Shown: piece after piece, positions 55,857-64,000 of the stretch
Layout: each line of letters begins with the position of its first letter
Numbering within the stretch: the first letter of the stretch is position 1
Notes under the pieces: generated by a model
Seen by the model: only the letters and a program-made list of their open reading frames with translations
Told to the model about the DNA's origin: nothing
Databases searched by the model: none
Position numbers and translations under genes: made by a program
NCBI GenBank assembly: GCA_050744085.1
Contig: JBOGGU010000092.1
Span: 1 to 64,000 of the forward strand
Source of the DNA: JAVKSL01 sp050744085
GTDB lineage: Bacteria; Actinomycetota; Acidimicrobiia; Acidimicrobiales; JAJPHD01
Direction: 5' to 3'
Length of the DNA: 64,000 bases

Positions 55857-57070
55857 TCAGGATCTGACGTCGGCAAGGGGGACGCCGGGATCGGCGAGCT
55901 TGGCGAGGTCCACCGTGGCGCCGGAGCTGACCAGGGCCTCGATGTCTTGGGTCACGTCCCAGACGTTGACGTTCATGCCGGCGAGGACCCGGTGGCCGCT
56001 CACCCAGAAGGCGACGAACTCCCGCCCGGCCACGTCCCCAAGACCACCCGGTCGTAGGCCGGTGCGTGGCCGGTGTACTCCATGCCCACCTCGTACTGGT
56101 CCGAGAAGAAGTAAGGGACCTTTTCGTAGGCGGCTGGCTTACCTACCATGTTCGCCGCGGCCACGGCCCCCTGGCTGTCCGCCGCCGACCAGTGCTCGAG
56201 GCGGAGGTGGCATCCCAGCGCCGGGTAGTACGAGCTCGCCACGTCGCCGACTGCGTAGAAGTCGGGGTCGACGGTGGCCATGTGCTCGTCGACCACCACC
56301 CCGTCCTCCACGTGCAGGCCTGCCTCCGCGGCGAGGCCCGTGTTGGGGGTGATGCCGACGCCCACCACCACCACGTCGGCGTCGAGATGGGTACCGTCGG
56401 AGAGCGCCACCCCGCTGAGGTGCCCGTCGTCCCCGGTGATCGACTCCACCCCGACGCCCATGTGCAGGCTGACTCCCTGGTCGGAATGTATGGCCGCGTA
56501 GATCTTGCCCAGCTCGGGTCCCAGCACCTTGAGCAACGGCAGCTCCGCGACCTCGATGAGGCTCACCTCGGCGCCCGCGGCCCGAGCAGCGGAAGCGGTC
56601 TCCAACCCGATCCATCCAGCACCGATGACCACCACGGACTTCGCCCTGCTGTACTCGGACTTGATGGCCTCGCTGTCGCCGACCCGCCGCAGGTAGCGGA
56701 CGCCCTCCAGGTCGGCGCCGGGGACCGAGAGGCGCCGCGGAGAGGAGCCGGTGGCGAGGACCGCCTTGTCGTAGGCAATGCGCTCGCCGCCCTCCATGAC
56801 GACCTGGTGGTCGATCCGGTCGATGGAGGCGACCGGGGTGCCCAAGCGCAGCTCGATGTCGTGCTCCGCGTAGAAGCCCTCCGGGTGGACGAAGATGTCG
56901 TCGTGCTCGGCGCTCCCCAGCAGGTATCCCTTGGACAGCGGGGGCCGGTCGTAGGGGCGCTCGGGCTCCTCGCCCACCAGGACCACGTCTCCCTCGAAGC
57001 CCTCGGTGCGCAGCGCCTCGGCCGTCTTTGCCCCGGCCAGGCCGGCACCCACTATCACGAACGTTGTCAT
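55857..57070 (-). pseudogene. Second ferredoxin reductase-like gene with a frameshift near its 3' end
   Basis: From ATG 57070 the frame matches its convergent paralogue: FVIVGAGLAGAKTAEAL, YDRPPLSKGYLLG, VVVIGAGWIGLETA, FYAVGDVASS, YFFSDQYEVGMEYTG. Near 56036-56039 the frame is lost in a run of four C (GGGG on the coding strand). With one more G it reads VVLGDVAGREFVAFWVSGHRV and ends at TGA 55859-55857 with ADPGVPLADVRS, the same C-terminus as the paralogue. As written, translation stops at about 56000 with a foreign tail. Because the rest is intact, a sequencing deletion is likely, but a real mutation is possible. Confidence 0.85.
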
Positions 57071-57085
57071 GCCTCCAGGCTAGGG

Positions 57086-59605
57086 CTAGGAGCGTTCCTC
57101 CGCTCCCAATCCCCTCGGTGCCCAGCGGGCGATGCCGAGCAATGTCGCCATGGCCTTGCTGGTCGCACCGGCGTCCAGCAGGTTGATCAATTCTTGGCGA
57201 AGCTCCATGGGGATGTTCGCCATCCCGCCGACGAGTTGGCGCCCCACTCCGTCGGGCACCGGATGGGCGAAGACGCTGTCCCCGACCTCCAGCACGCTTG
57301 ACCCCCGACGCTCGGTCACGGCGACGGCCTCGCCGGTGCGGCCGTCGCGCAAGTCGAGCCCTTCGCCCGGCCGGACCGCCACCACCTCGTAAAGGGAGGC
57401 ACGCGCGGATGCCCACTGCGCCACCAGGTCGGCCTCGTCGTCGGGGAGGAGGCTGGATCGCTGGCGCAGGAATCCCTGGATGGCACCGTCCTCGAAGAGG
57501 ACCAGCGAGGCGGCGACGTCGTAGTCCACCATCCGCAGCGCGTCGTTCAAGTCTCGCCCCTCCGCGGTCATGGTGAGCACCGCGTGGAGGATGTCGAGGT
57601 CGGGCCCCACCCGCTCCGCCCACCACGTGAGCTTCTCCCAGATCCAGGCCACCCGCTCGGGAAGTGGGAGGTGTGGCTGAACAAGTGGGGCGTCGAGGCA
57701 GCAGCGCTTGAACTTGCGTCCCGAGCCGCAGGGACAGGGGTCGTTGCGCCTGGCTTCCGGCCTGCCGGCCACGGCCGGGGCATAGCGGCGCAGCATCCCT
57801 TTGCGGCCCGAGTCCTCGTCTTCCCCGCGACGCTCCAGATATCGTAGCGCTTGGCGGGCCTCGCCGCGGTCGGACGCGTACCAAGCCGCATCTTCCAGCA
57901 GCCCGGGGTGTGTCGGGTCCGCCCGCAAGCCCACCTGCAGGCACTCCTCGGCCCGCTGCAGGTCACCGCAACGGCTAGCAACCAGCGACTCGACCCACGC
58001 AAGGTCTGCCTCGGCCCGACTGCCCGCCAGCGCCCTCAGCCTGGCGAGGAACGACAGAGTTGTCTCGGGCGCGTCACCCATCGCGTGGGCGAACGCCTCG
58101 GCAAGATCCGACTCGCCCAGGGCAGCGCCGATTGCCCTGGATCCTGCGCGGTCGAGCTTGTCGGGCTGCTCCGTGAACTGCATGCACGCCCTGGAGCAAA
58201 GCATCAGGGCTTCGCCTTTGTCGTCGTCCAGGTCGTGCAGGACCGACACTCGGGCCGCCCTGTGAAGCCGGTGGAAGAGCTCCCAGTCGGTGCCCGCTGG
58301 CGCCGAGTACCGGTCGACCACCTCGAACCCTGCTGCCTCGAACACGGTGCTGAGCGGGGCCAACGTACCGGCCACCAGCCCCGGTGAGTCAGCCGCCAGC
58401 TGATTGAGCAGCATCTCCACCGGGACGGGGAGCGTGTGGTCCGGGCTGAAGCCGTCGAAGCTGGCTCGGAGCTGGGCGCACAGGGGGTCAGTGATCGGCT
58501 CGATCACAGGGCTCGGGCCGAGGGCCATGACGTCGAGCTCCCCTTGCACGCCCAGGATGTCGTCGTCCGTCGAGCTCAGGCGGAACCCGATCAGCTCGCC
58601 CGCCGCTGCACCGTCCAGCCAGCCCGCTGGACCGCGCAGCACGGGGCCCTGGGGGGCTCCGGTGTCCAAGCTCTTCGCGTCCAGGGCCTCAGCGTGCGGG
58701 TCCATGTCGAAGGTCGCTTCCTCCTCACCGCCTCCCAGGTGGATGTGGTCACCACAGCACAGCAGCGCCAGCAGGGGCGCCAAGTCCGTCCCCAGGGCCA
58801 GCTCCTCCGTGGCTGCCTCGTCGCCGCTAAGGCGGTGGGTCAGGACAGTGGCGCCCAGCAGCGCGGTGACCGATGCCAGGCGGTCCTGGGCCAGCTCGGC
58901 GACCAGCGGCTCGGTGGCCAGGAGAGCGAAGTCCTCCGTCTCACCGTCGAGGTGCCCAGCCAGCTCCTCGGCCGACATCGGGCCGCGCTCGGCCAGGATG
59001 TCGAGCACCTCCCCGAGGGGCCAGCCCACGTCCAGGTCGTCGTCATCGAAGTCCAGGTCGTCGTCATCGAGGTCCAGGTCGTCGTCGCCATCGAAGTCCG
59101 GGTCGTCGTCGCCATCGAAGTCCGGGCCGTCGTCGAAGTCCAGGTCGTCAACGCCGGAGTCGCCGAGCCCCCCCGGCAGCTGTCCGTCCCAGGACCCTGG
59201 AAGGGCGTCGAGAGCGCTCACGTAGCCAGCCAGGTCGAACGGCTCGTGGTCGTGGAGCACCTGCCAGAGCCCACCCGAGACCGCCGACATGAGCATGTGG
59301 AGCACCTCGTGGCGCTCGACCTCAGCCGCGGCCAGACGCTGGGCGGCCTGCCACGCCTCAGGCGGGGCCCCGTCCAAGATCTGGTTGGAGATCACCTCGT
59401 GCATGGTGAGGTGCAGCTGCGGGCTCACCGTCTGCTCGCCCACCAGGATCCGTGACCTGCCTTGGTCGATCGCTGCCGACAGCTCGGGGTGCTCCGCGTG
59501 TATCAGGACGGTCCTGTCGTCCGCGTTGTCCGGGTTCAGGCCGTCGAGCTCGATGCCATCGAAGGTCCCTGAGCGCTCGGGGAAGAGCCACTCACGCCGG
59601 TCCAT
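57086..59605 (-). CDS. Large DUF1841-like/SEC-C motif protein
   Basis: An 839-residue protein. Residues about 20-130 match DUF1841-type sequence (LHLTMHEVISNQILDGAPPEAWQAAQRL, then EVLHMLMSAVSGGLW). An acidic low-complexity block (about 150-200) repeats Asp-Phe-Asp-Gly-Asp-Asp-Asp-like units. The middle is helical with TPR-like character. A SEC-C zinc motif (RNDPCPCGSGRKFKRCC) is near 622-640. I prefer ATG 59605, seven bases after TACGAT; ATG 59614 overlaps that box. SEC-C proteins often link to protein export or nucleic-acid work, but no function is known for this build. Confidence 0.78.
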   Translation of the reverse strand: MDRREWLFPERSGTFDGIELDGLNPDNADDRTVLIHAEHPELSAAIDQGRSRILVGEQTVSPQLHLTMHEVISNQILDGAPPEAWQAAQRLAAAEVERHEVLHMLMSAVSGGLWQVLHDHEPFDLAGYVSALDALPGSWDGQLPGGLGDSGVDDLDFDDGPDFDGDDDPDFDGDDDLDLDDDDLDFDDDDLDVGWPLGEVLDILAERGPMSAEELAGHLDGETEDFALLATEPLVAELAQDRLASVTALLGATVLTHRLSGDEAATEELALGTDLAPLLALLCCGDHIHLGGGEEEATFDMDPHAEALDAKSLDTGAPQGPVLRGPAGWLDGAAAGELIGFRLSSTDDDILGVQGELDVMALGPSPVIEPITDPLCAQLRASFDGFSPDHTLPVPVEMLLNQLAADSPGLVAGTLAPLSTVFEAAGFEVVDRYSAPAGTDWELFHRLHRAARVSVLHDLDDDKGEALMLCSRACMQFTEQPDKLDRAGSRAIGAALGESDLAEAFAHAMGDAPETTLSFLARLRALAGSRAEADLAWVESLVASRCGDLQRAEECLQVGLRADPTHPGLLEDAAWYASDRGEARQALRYLERRGEDEDSGRKGMLRRYAPAVAGRPEARRNDPCPCGSGRKFKRCCLDAPLVQPHLPLPERVAWIWEKLTWWAERVGPDLDILHAVLTMTAEGRDLNDALRMVDYDVAASLVLFEDGAIQGFLRQRSSLLPDDEADLVAQWASARASLYEVVAVRPGEGLDLRDGRTGEAVAVTERRGSSVLEVGDSVFAHPVPDGVGRQLVGGMANIPMELRQELINLLDAGATSKAMATLLGIARWAPRGLGAEERS

Positions 59606-59704
59606 GGTTGGCATCGTATCGCCCCAACGTCCACCGGTTGGAGTACGTCAGGGCGGCGGCGCGTTCCGGAGTGGGCCCGGCAAGGGAACTGGCCCGGTCA
59701 GCTC

Positions 59705-59797
59705 CCGTGCTCCCCGTGCCCAGAGTGCCCCGGTGCCCCCCGTCCCCAGAGTGCCCCGGTGCCCCCCGGTGCCCCGAGTGCCCCCCGGTGCCCCCGG
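59705..59797. repeat. Degenerate G/C-rich tandem repeat after SDR gene
   Basis: Units like GTGCCCCGGTGCCCCCC recur with variation up to the stop of the SDR gene. The minus strand is a series of G runs of 3 to 6 spaced by GCACC, which could form G-quadruplexes in DNA or in the transcript just after the stop codon. No gene is seen in 59606-59797. Confidence 0.75.
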
Positions 59798-60775
59798 TCA
59801 GCTGTTGCGGCCCCGGTGTCCCCGGTGTTCTCGAAAGTGGCGGTCCAGCTCGTTGGCGTAGCGCAAGCCCAGCTCGGCGCCGTGGTCTGCGAGCCAGGCC
59901 GACAGGGAAGTCACAGCTGTGGCGGGGCCCTGGGTGTCCGCCAACCCTGCGGCCATGGCCCGATACTCGTCCCTGGTCAGCACCACGTCGCGCAGTGCCA
60001 TGCCGAGCAGGCCCGATAGCACGGGCACGGTCGAGCCGGGAACGTGCACGATGCGTGCGCGGCTCCCCACGGCGTCTCGGATGGAGCCGACCAGGTCTGT
60101 GAACGTGGGGCGTTCGGGGCCTACTGCGTCGATCAGCGTGTCCTGCCGGGAGCTGCCCTGCTCGACGCAGATGCGGGCGAGGTCGTCGACATGGACGGCC
60201 CGGATCCGGTACTCGCCACGGCCTCCGACCGCGAAAACCGGCAGGCGGCGCAGCAGCCAGGCGATGTTGTTGAGCAACACCCCGTCTGCTCCGAAGAGGA
60301 TCGCAGGGCGGACGATGGCGTAGGACAGCCCCGTCTCGGCAAGGGCTCGCTCCACGACGGCCTTTCCCTTGAAGTAGGCGAAGGGCGAGTCGATGCTCGG
60401 ATGAGTGATGCTGACGTGCACGATCCGGCGGATCCCCGCTCGCCGTGCTGCGTAGAACAGGGCCCGTGAGTTGGCCACTGCCTGTTCGTGGGTGGTGCGA
60501 TCGTGGGCGAAGCGCACCCAGTAGGTGTTGTACAAGGTGCTGGCGCCTTCCAGGGACTCCACCAGCCCGATCGGGTCGTCGAAATCGAGGGAGCGGACCT
60601 CGATGGCCGAGCCGGCTGGTGCCCTGCCGGGGTGCCCGGTGATGGTCCTTACGCGGCGGCCGGATGCGATCAGGCCCCGGGCGATGGCGCCACCCGAGTA
60701 GCTGTAGGCGCCCGTGACAACGTCGAGGCCCGTATCGGCGCTCGCTGAAGGGGCTTGACCGGTGGTCGCGTTCAT
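59798..60775 (-). CDS. NmrA/atypical SDR NAD(P)-binding protein
   Basis: A 325-residue atypical short-chain dehydrogenase with VVTGAYSYSGGAIARGL (Gly motif) at 19-35, a Tyr-Phe-Lys in SPFAYFKGKAVVE, and RPAILFGADGVLLNN. Such proteins act as redox sensors or epimerase-like enzymes. Its start overlaps the stop of the TetR gene (ATGA), so the regulator and the SDR are one operon, and the TetR protein probably controls it. Confidence 0.88.
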   Translation of the reverse strand: MNATTGQAPSASADTGLDVVTGAYSYSGGAIARGLIASGRRVRTITGHPGRAPAGSAIEVRSLDFDDPIGLVESLEGASTLYNTYWVRFAHDRTTHEQAVANSRALFYAARRAGIRRIVHVSITHPSIDSPFAYFKGKAVVERALAETGLSYAIVRPAILFGADGVLLNNIAWLLRRLPVFAVGGRGEYRIRAVHVDDLARICVEQGSSRQDTLIDAVGPERPTFTDLVGSIRDAVGSRARIVHVPGSTVPVLSGLLGMALRDVVLTRDEYRAMAAGLADTQGPATAVTSLSAWLADHGAELGLRYANELDRHFREHRGHRGRNS

Positions 60776-61452
60776 TGATCTGTTGCCCCTTGCTTTCCGG
60801 CGGCCGCCGTTGCCCCGGCCCCCGGCGCCGCCACACCTCCCAGGAGGGTGGCCAGCTGCTTGGCGCGCTCGAATAGGGCCAACGCCGGGCGCCGGTTTCC
60901 GTCCAGGTGGGTGAGCAGCTCCAGGCCGACGTAGAGTGCCACGACGCCGTGGGCCAGCTCGTTCGACGGGATGATCGAAGCCGCACCGGTGGTCCCGACC
61001 GCGGCCTCGATGGCTTGGCGGGCGAAGGTTGTCCAGGGGGCGATGCGGCTTGCCACCTCGGCCCCAAGGCCCGGTGTGCTGGAGGCGCCCGCGATCACCT
61101 CCACGAGCACGGTCACATAGCCCGCGTCCAGATCCTCACGGAAGATCCCAGCGGCCACCTCGACCAGCTCGGCTGGTGACGCCACTGCCTGGAGGGCAGC
61201 GCTGTAGCGCTCCAGGCGAGCGGCGCTCACGGCGTCGAGGGCCGCCAAGAGCAGGTTCGAGACTGATCCGAAGTGGTAGAAGACGAGCGCCTGGTTGGCC
61301 CCAGCCCTCCCGGCGATCACCCGGGCGCTGGCCCCGGCGAAGCCCACCGACTTCAGGGTCTCGATGGCCGCTTCGATCAGGGCGGCTCTGGTCGCAGTTG
61401 ACCTCCGATCTTCCCCGGTCAGGAGTTGGCTGGACACACCAGGTTTGGCCAT
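60772..61452 (-). CDS. TetR-family regulator
   Basis: A 226-residue repressor. The DNA-binding domain is about residues 18-65 (RAALIEAAIETLKSVGFAGASARVIAGRAGANQALVFYHFGSVSNLL). The ligand domain follows, with a Gly/Ala-rich tail. A 16-bp palindrome lies 25 bases upstream of its ATG and is a natural operator. Confidence 0.9.
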   Translation of the reverse strand: MAKPGVSSQLLTGEDRRSTATRAALIEAAIETLKSVGFAGASARVIAGRAGANQALVFYHFGSVSNLLLAALDAVSAARLERYSAALQAVASPAELVEVAAGIFREDLDAGYVTVLVEVIAGASSTPGLGAEVASRIAPWTTFARQAIEAAVGTTGAASIIPSNELAHGVVALYVGLELLTHLDGNRRPALALFERAKQLATLLGGVAAPGAGATAAAGKQGATDQ

Positions 61453-61477
61453 TCTCGGGCCTCTCTAAGCGAACGTA

Positions 61478-61493
61478 TTGAGCTATCGCTCAA
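61478..61493. promoter_or_regulatory. Palindromic operator upstream of TetR gene
   Basis: TTGAGC-TATC-GCTCAA is a perfect 6-4-6 palindrome, typical in size for TetR-family sites. It lies between the TetR start (61452) and the stop of purD (61496), so it probably serves autoregulation of the TetR-SDR operon. Confidence 0.6.
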
Positions 61494-61495
61494 AA

Positions 61496-62827
61496 CTATA
61501 GCACGGTTTGCGGGGGGCTGCGCTCGCCGGGGAAGATCCCGATGTCGGAGCGCCACTCCAGGTCACCGCTGACCCCGGCGGTGATGGCGCCAGCTACCAC
61601 GGACCGGGCCTTCGCCAAGGTGTCGCCGGTTGCCACGATTGCGACGGCCCTCGAAGTGCCGATGGTCTCGTACGACCCGGGCCCGCGTTCGACCGCGGCG
61701 GAGAGCAGCACGTCTGCTCCGTTGGAGCGGACTCGCTCGGCGTCGATCGAGAAGCGGTGACCGGCGCTGGTTCCCAGCGCATACTCTGGTGCGACAAGGT
61801 ATGTCACGACCGAGGCACGGTCCGCCATCGGGATCATGCCGTCCGACAGTGACCCCTCAGCCATTGCGACGAGCGCCTCGGTCCAGTTGCCCTCCAGGAG
61901 CGACATGATGTTGATCCCCTCGGGGTCCCCGAACCGCGCATTGAACTCGATCACCCGTACGCCGCCAGGGTCGGCGAAGAAGCCAGCGTTGAGGCAGCCG
62001 GAGAAGGGCCTCTTGGCGTCCGCCAGGTAGGCGATCACCTCTCGGACGATCCCGCAGGCAGCGTCGTAGGCCTGGCGGCTGAGGAAGGGCAGGAGGCCGC
62101 CTGGCAGCGCGCACGACCCCATCCCCCCAGTTCCCGGCCCCCTGTCCCCCTCGAAACGGTAAGGGTAATCGTAGGTTGCGGGCGGAAAGACGATCGTCCT
62201 GCCGTCGGTCATGGCCTGGATGGTGAACTCAGGCGCCGAGATGCGCTCTTCGATCGAGACCGCTCCACCGTGGCGCTTGGACTCGATGATCTCCAGTGCG
62301 TACTCGGCCGCCTCGCCGTTGTCCGCCAGGTGCGGCCCGACGACCTTGACCCCCTTCCCGCCCGTCAACCCGAGCGGTTTGACCACGACAGGGCCGTGCT
62401 CTCCGATATCCGAGATGGCCAGCGCCACCTCGCTCGGCGTGCGGGCGACGGCATGAGCCGGGTTGGCGCCGGGGGCGATCTGGTCCACGACCTGCCGGCC
62501 AAAAGCCTTGTTCCACTCGATCTCGGCACCGGCCCTGGTCGGCCCGACCGTTGGGATGCCGGCTTCCAGGAGGTGGTCGACCACGCCAGCGGCAAGGGGG
62601 TCGTCACTGCTGACGAGGGCCAGGTCGATGGAGTGGTCCGTTGCATACCCTGCAATCGTCTTGCCGTCACAGACGTCCCCGACGTGAATGCCTCCGCCTG
62701 ACTGCTTCGCAAGGTCGCAGAGCGTCGGGTTCAGGTGCCCCATGAACGCGTGCAGGATGGAGGCCTCGGCCATCCGTGTCCCCAGGGCCGCTTCCCGTCC
62801 ACCGTTCCCCACGACCAGGCTCTTCAT
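61496..62827 (-). CDS. Phosphoribosylamine--glycine ligase-like protein (divergent PurD)
   Basis: A 443-residue ATP-grasp enzyme. The N-terminus MKSLVVGNGGREAALG matches the PurD start, and VVVKPLGLTGGKGVKVV, GGMGSCALPGG and VIEFNARFGDPE match the ATP and metal sites. Instead of the usual PGNAGT motif it has MGHLNPTLCDLA, as in some archaeal PurD proteins. It may be a second, non-purine or alternative PurD. No other pur gene is near. ATG 62827 begins the domain; the frame is open upstream into a VOC gene, but the PurD start codon is clear. Confidence 0.85.
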   Translation of the reverse strand: MKSLVVGNGGREAALGTRMAEASILHAFMGHLNPTLCDLAKQSGGGIHVGDVCDGKTIAGYATDHSIDLALVSSDDPLAAGVVDHLLEAGIPTVGPTRAGAEIEWNKAFGRQVVDQIAPGANPAHAVARTPSEVALAISDIGEHGPVVVKPLGLTGGKGVKVVGPHLADNGEAAEYALEIIESKRHGGAVSIEERISAPEFTIQAMTDGRTIVFPPATYDYPYRFEGDRGPGTGGMGSCALPGGLLPFLSRQAYDAACGIVREVIAYLADAKRPFSGCLNAGFFADPGGVRVIEFNARFGDPEGINIMSLLEGNWTEALVAMAEGSLSDGMIPMADRASVVTYLVAPEYALGTSAGHRFSIDAERVRSNGADVLLSAAVERGPGSYETIGTSRAVAIVATGDTLAKARSVVAGAITAGVSGDLEWRSDIGIFPGERSPPQTVL

Positions 62828-62971
62828 CGCCTCACCGTAGGTACGCCTTGCCTGTCGGGTCAAGCAGGCGCTGCGGCGGGCCACATCCTGAGCGGGCCGG
62901 GCTCGGTCGACGGCAGGACAGACCGCCGACCTGAGCCGCCGGCGGCCAGGGGCGTCAGCTCGCTGGGTCAT

Positions 62972-63594
62972 TGCGGGCATGGCTTCGTTGGGGGCAACCA
63001 GCTTGAAGGCGGCGCCGGTCGGGTCGGTGGCCTCGGCCAGGCGACCGTAGGGGGTATCCTCGGCCGCCTGGACGATCGAGCCGCCGAGCTCGACAATCCT
63101 GGCCAGGGTGGCGTGGGCGTCGTCCACGCCGAAGTAGACCATCCAGCGGGCCTTGGTACCTTCGGGGAGGAAGCCCGACGCATCCATGATCCCGGCCAGC
63201 CACGCAGCACCGTCGACCATGGTGGTGTAGCGGAACTCCGGGGTGTCGCTCGCCACGTGCGTCTCCCAGTGGAACACGTCACGGTAGAACCCGACCGCGC
63301 CCTCGTAGTCCCTGGTGTGCAGCTCGAACCCCGTCTCGACGGTCTTGCGGGCATCGTCGGTGGCCAGGTAGATGGACCACACGTCTGGGTAGGTGGCCTC
63401 GAGCCCCTTACCCATGATGCCGGCGACCGGGATGCCGTCCTTGGTGAAACCATGTAGCCACCGAATCGGGGGTCTGGCCCCTCGGTGCCCCAGCCAAACA
63501 GCTGGCGGTAGAACTCCCTGCTCAGCTCTGCGTCGGAGGTCATCAGGTCGACGCAGCAGGGCGCACCGGCGGGCGCGGTCTCACGTTTGGGCAT
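62972..63594 (-). pseudogene. VOC family protein gene with a frameshift
   Basis: ATG 63594 starts MPKRETAPAGAPCCVDLMTSDAELSREFYRQLFGW, a normal VOC domain 1. At 63447-63449 an A run (TTT on the coding strand) is one base short; adding one T gives MVFTKDGIPVAGIMGKGLEATYPDVWSIYLA and a second VOC domain (GAVGFYRDVFHWE...FKLVAPNEA) to about 62972. No stop separates this frame from purD, so either a second indel or loss of the stop has occurred. Likely an assembly error in the homopolymer plus local decay. Confidence 0.75.
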
Positions 63595-63935
63595 TGCTGG
63601 CTCCTTACTTGGTCGTTGGGGAATTCGGACGAGTCGACGAGCATCCACCGGCGGCGTCGATCATGGAGCGCCGCCCCCAGGCGACCCCCGAGGGCGGCCC
63701 CGATGAGGAAGGCGGCCAGGGCGACCAGGGAGGCAGCTATCGACAGGCCCTTGGCCCCCACCAGCGCGAACCCCAAGAAGACCACGTTGTCGGTCATGTT
63801 GGCCACGAACACCCGGCCAATGGCGAGGTAGCTGATGGCGTCGACCAGGCCGGTGGCCGCGGTCAGGGCCACCAGCACCACCAACAGCCCGCGATCGGAG
63901 GCCTTCGCCGCCGGGGGGACCACGGGGCTGGTCAC
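63543..63935 (-). pseudogene. DUF1275 (YoaK) membrane protein, C-terminally truncated
   Basis: From GTG 63935, residues 15-95 match the first three helices of DUF1275 proteins (LLVVLVALTAATGLVDAISYLAIGRVFVANMTDNVVFLGFALVG...FLIGAALGGRLGA). Members are usually over 200 residues. Here the match ends near residue 97 and about 30 unrelated residues follow to the stop, overlapping the VOC start. I read it as a gene cut by a deletion. The last 65 bases of the window (63936-64000) hold no recognisable gene. Confidence 0.7.
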
Positions 63936-64000
63936 TGGCGGCCCTATCGCCCCAGAACACGACCTGCGGGGCCGGCATGGCCGGTGCTCACCATAGGCCG

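Noticed and set aside
61496..63415. A genuine VOC-PurD fusion protein
   Set aside because: The frame is open through both, but the about 48 linking residues look like non-coding translation, PurD has its own good start at 62827, and the VOC part is frameshifted upstream.

Overview
The window is GC-rich DNA with actinobacterial gene content: sortase E, DUF4012, a VapBC/FitAB-like toxin-antitoxin cluster, a kdp operon with a tiny kdpF, LigD-type polymerase and a DrrAB-like exporter. Gene order such as prfA-prmC-tsaC and proA...nadD-rsfS also fits Actinobacteria. Many starts look leaderless, with a TANNNT box 6 to 9 nt before ATG or GTG. An uncultured member of class Acidimicrobiia is my best guess, but nothing here proves the class. 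Three single-base deletions in homopolymers suggest an assembly with residual indel errors. I saw no rRNA or tRNA gene, no CRISPR array, no intact transposase and no gene-free stretch over 300 bases.

Layout. 1-5.9 kb: cell-surface genes (a collagen-like secreted protein cut by the window edge, DUF4012, a coiled-coil protein, divergent sortase E, a lipoprotein, and a coiled-coil PD-(D/E)XK protein). 5.9-9.6 kb: LMW phosphatase, prfA, prmC, tsaC and a cupin. 9.6-13.7 kb: a defence/repair island with an HTH antitoxin and PIN remnant, ECF sigma-ogt, VapBC, LigD polymerase and a FitAB-like pair. 13.8-17.4 kb: class Ia ribonucleotide reductase behind a near-consensus promoter. 17.5-21.2 kb: selD coupled to a damaged-looking restriction-modification pair. 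21.4-22.5 kb: DUF169 and mscL. 22.6-32.9 kb: a long minus-strand operon, proA-moxR-VWA-VOC-nadD-rsfS-pxpA-pxpBC-SDR-geranylgeranyl reductase. 33-35 kb: the stump of a zinc P-type ATPase joined to a DUF4097 tail, its intact ArsR regulator, and a Tat-exported peptide pair. 35-41.8 kb: proS, mgsA, a SHOCT/DUF4097-DUF2089-ABC exporter operon, and a PHP protein. 41.8-50.3 kb: a complete kdp system in which KdpD is split into two divergent genes. 50.3-64 kb: CDF transporter, PQQ-like lipoprotein, 6-phosphogluconate dehydrogenase, DUF488, twin ferredoxin reductases, a DUF1841/SEC-C protein, a TetR-SDR pair, a divergent PurD, and broken VOC and DUF1275 genes.

The most unusual material is non-genic. 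Four long, nearly perfect palindromes end in GAAC/GTTC. They sit between a toxin and its antitoxin, inside the pxpB-pxpC fusion (where one encodes the linker), between moxR and its VWA partner, and over the stop codon of the PHP gene. A fifth, larger palindrome lies between the two halves of kdpD. Many genes also carry in-frame 15- to 39-bp tandem repeats at domain boundaries. Together these suggest a genome shaped by small palindromic and minisatellite insertions.
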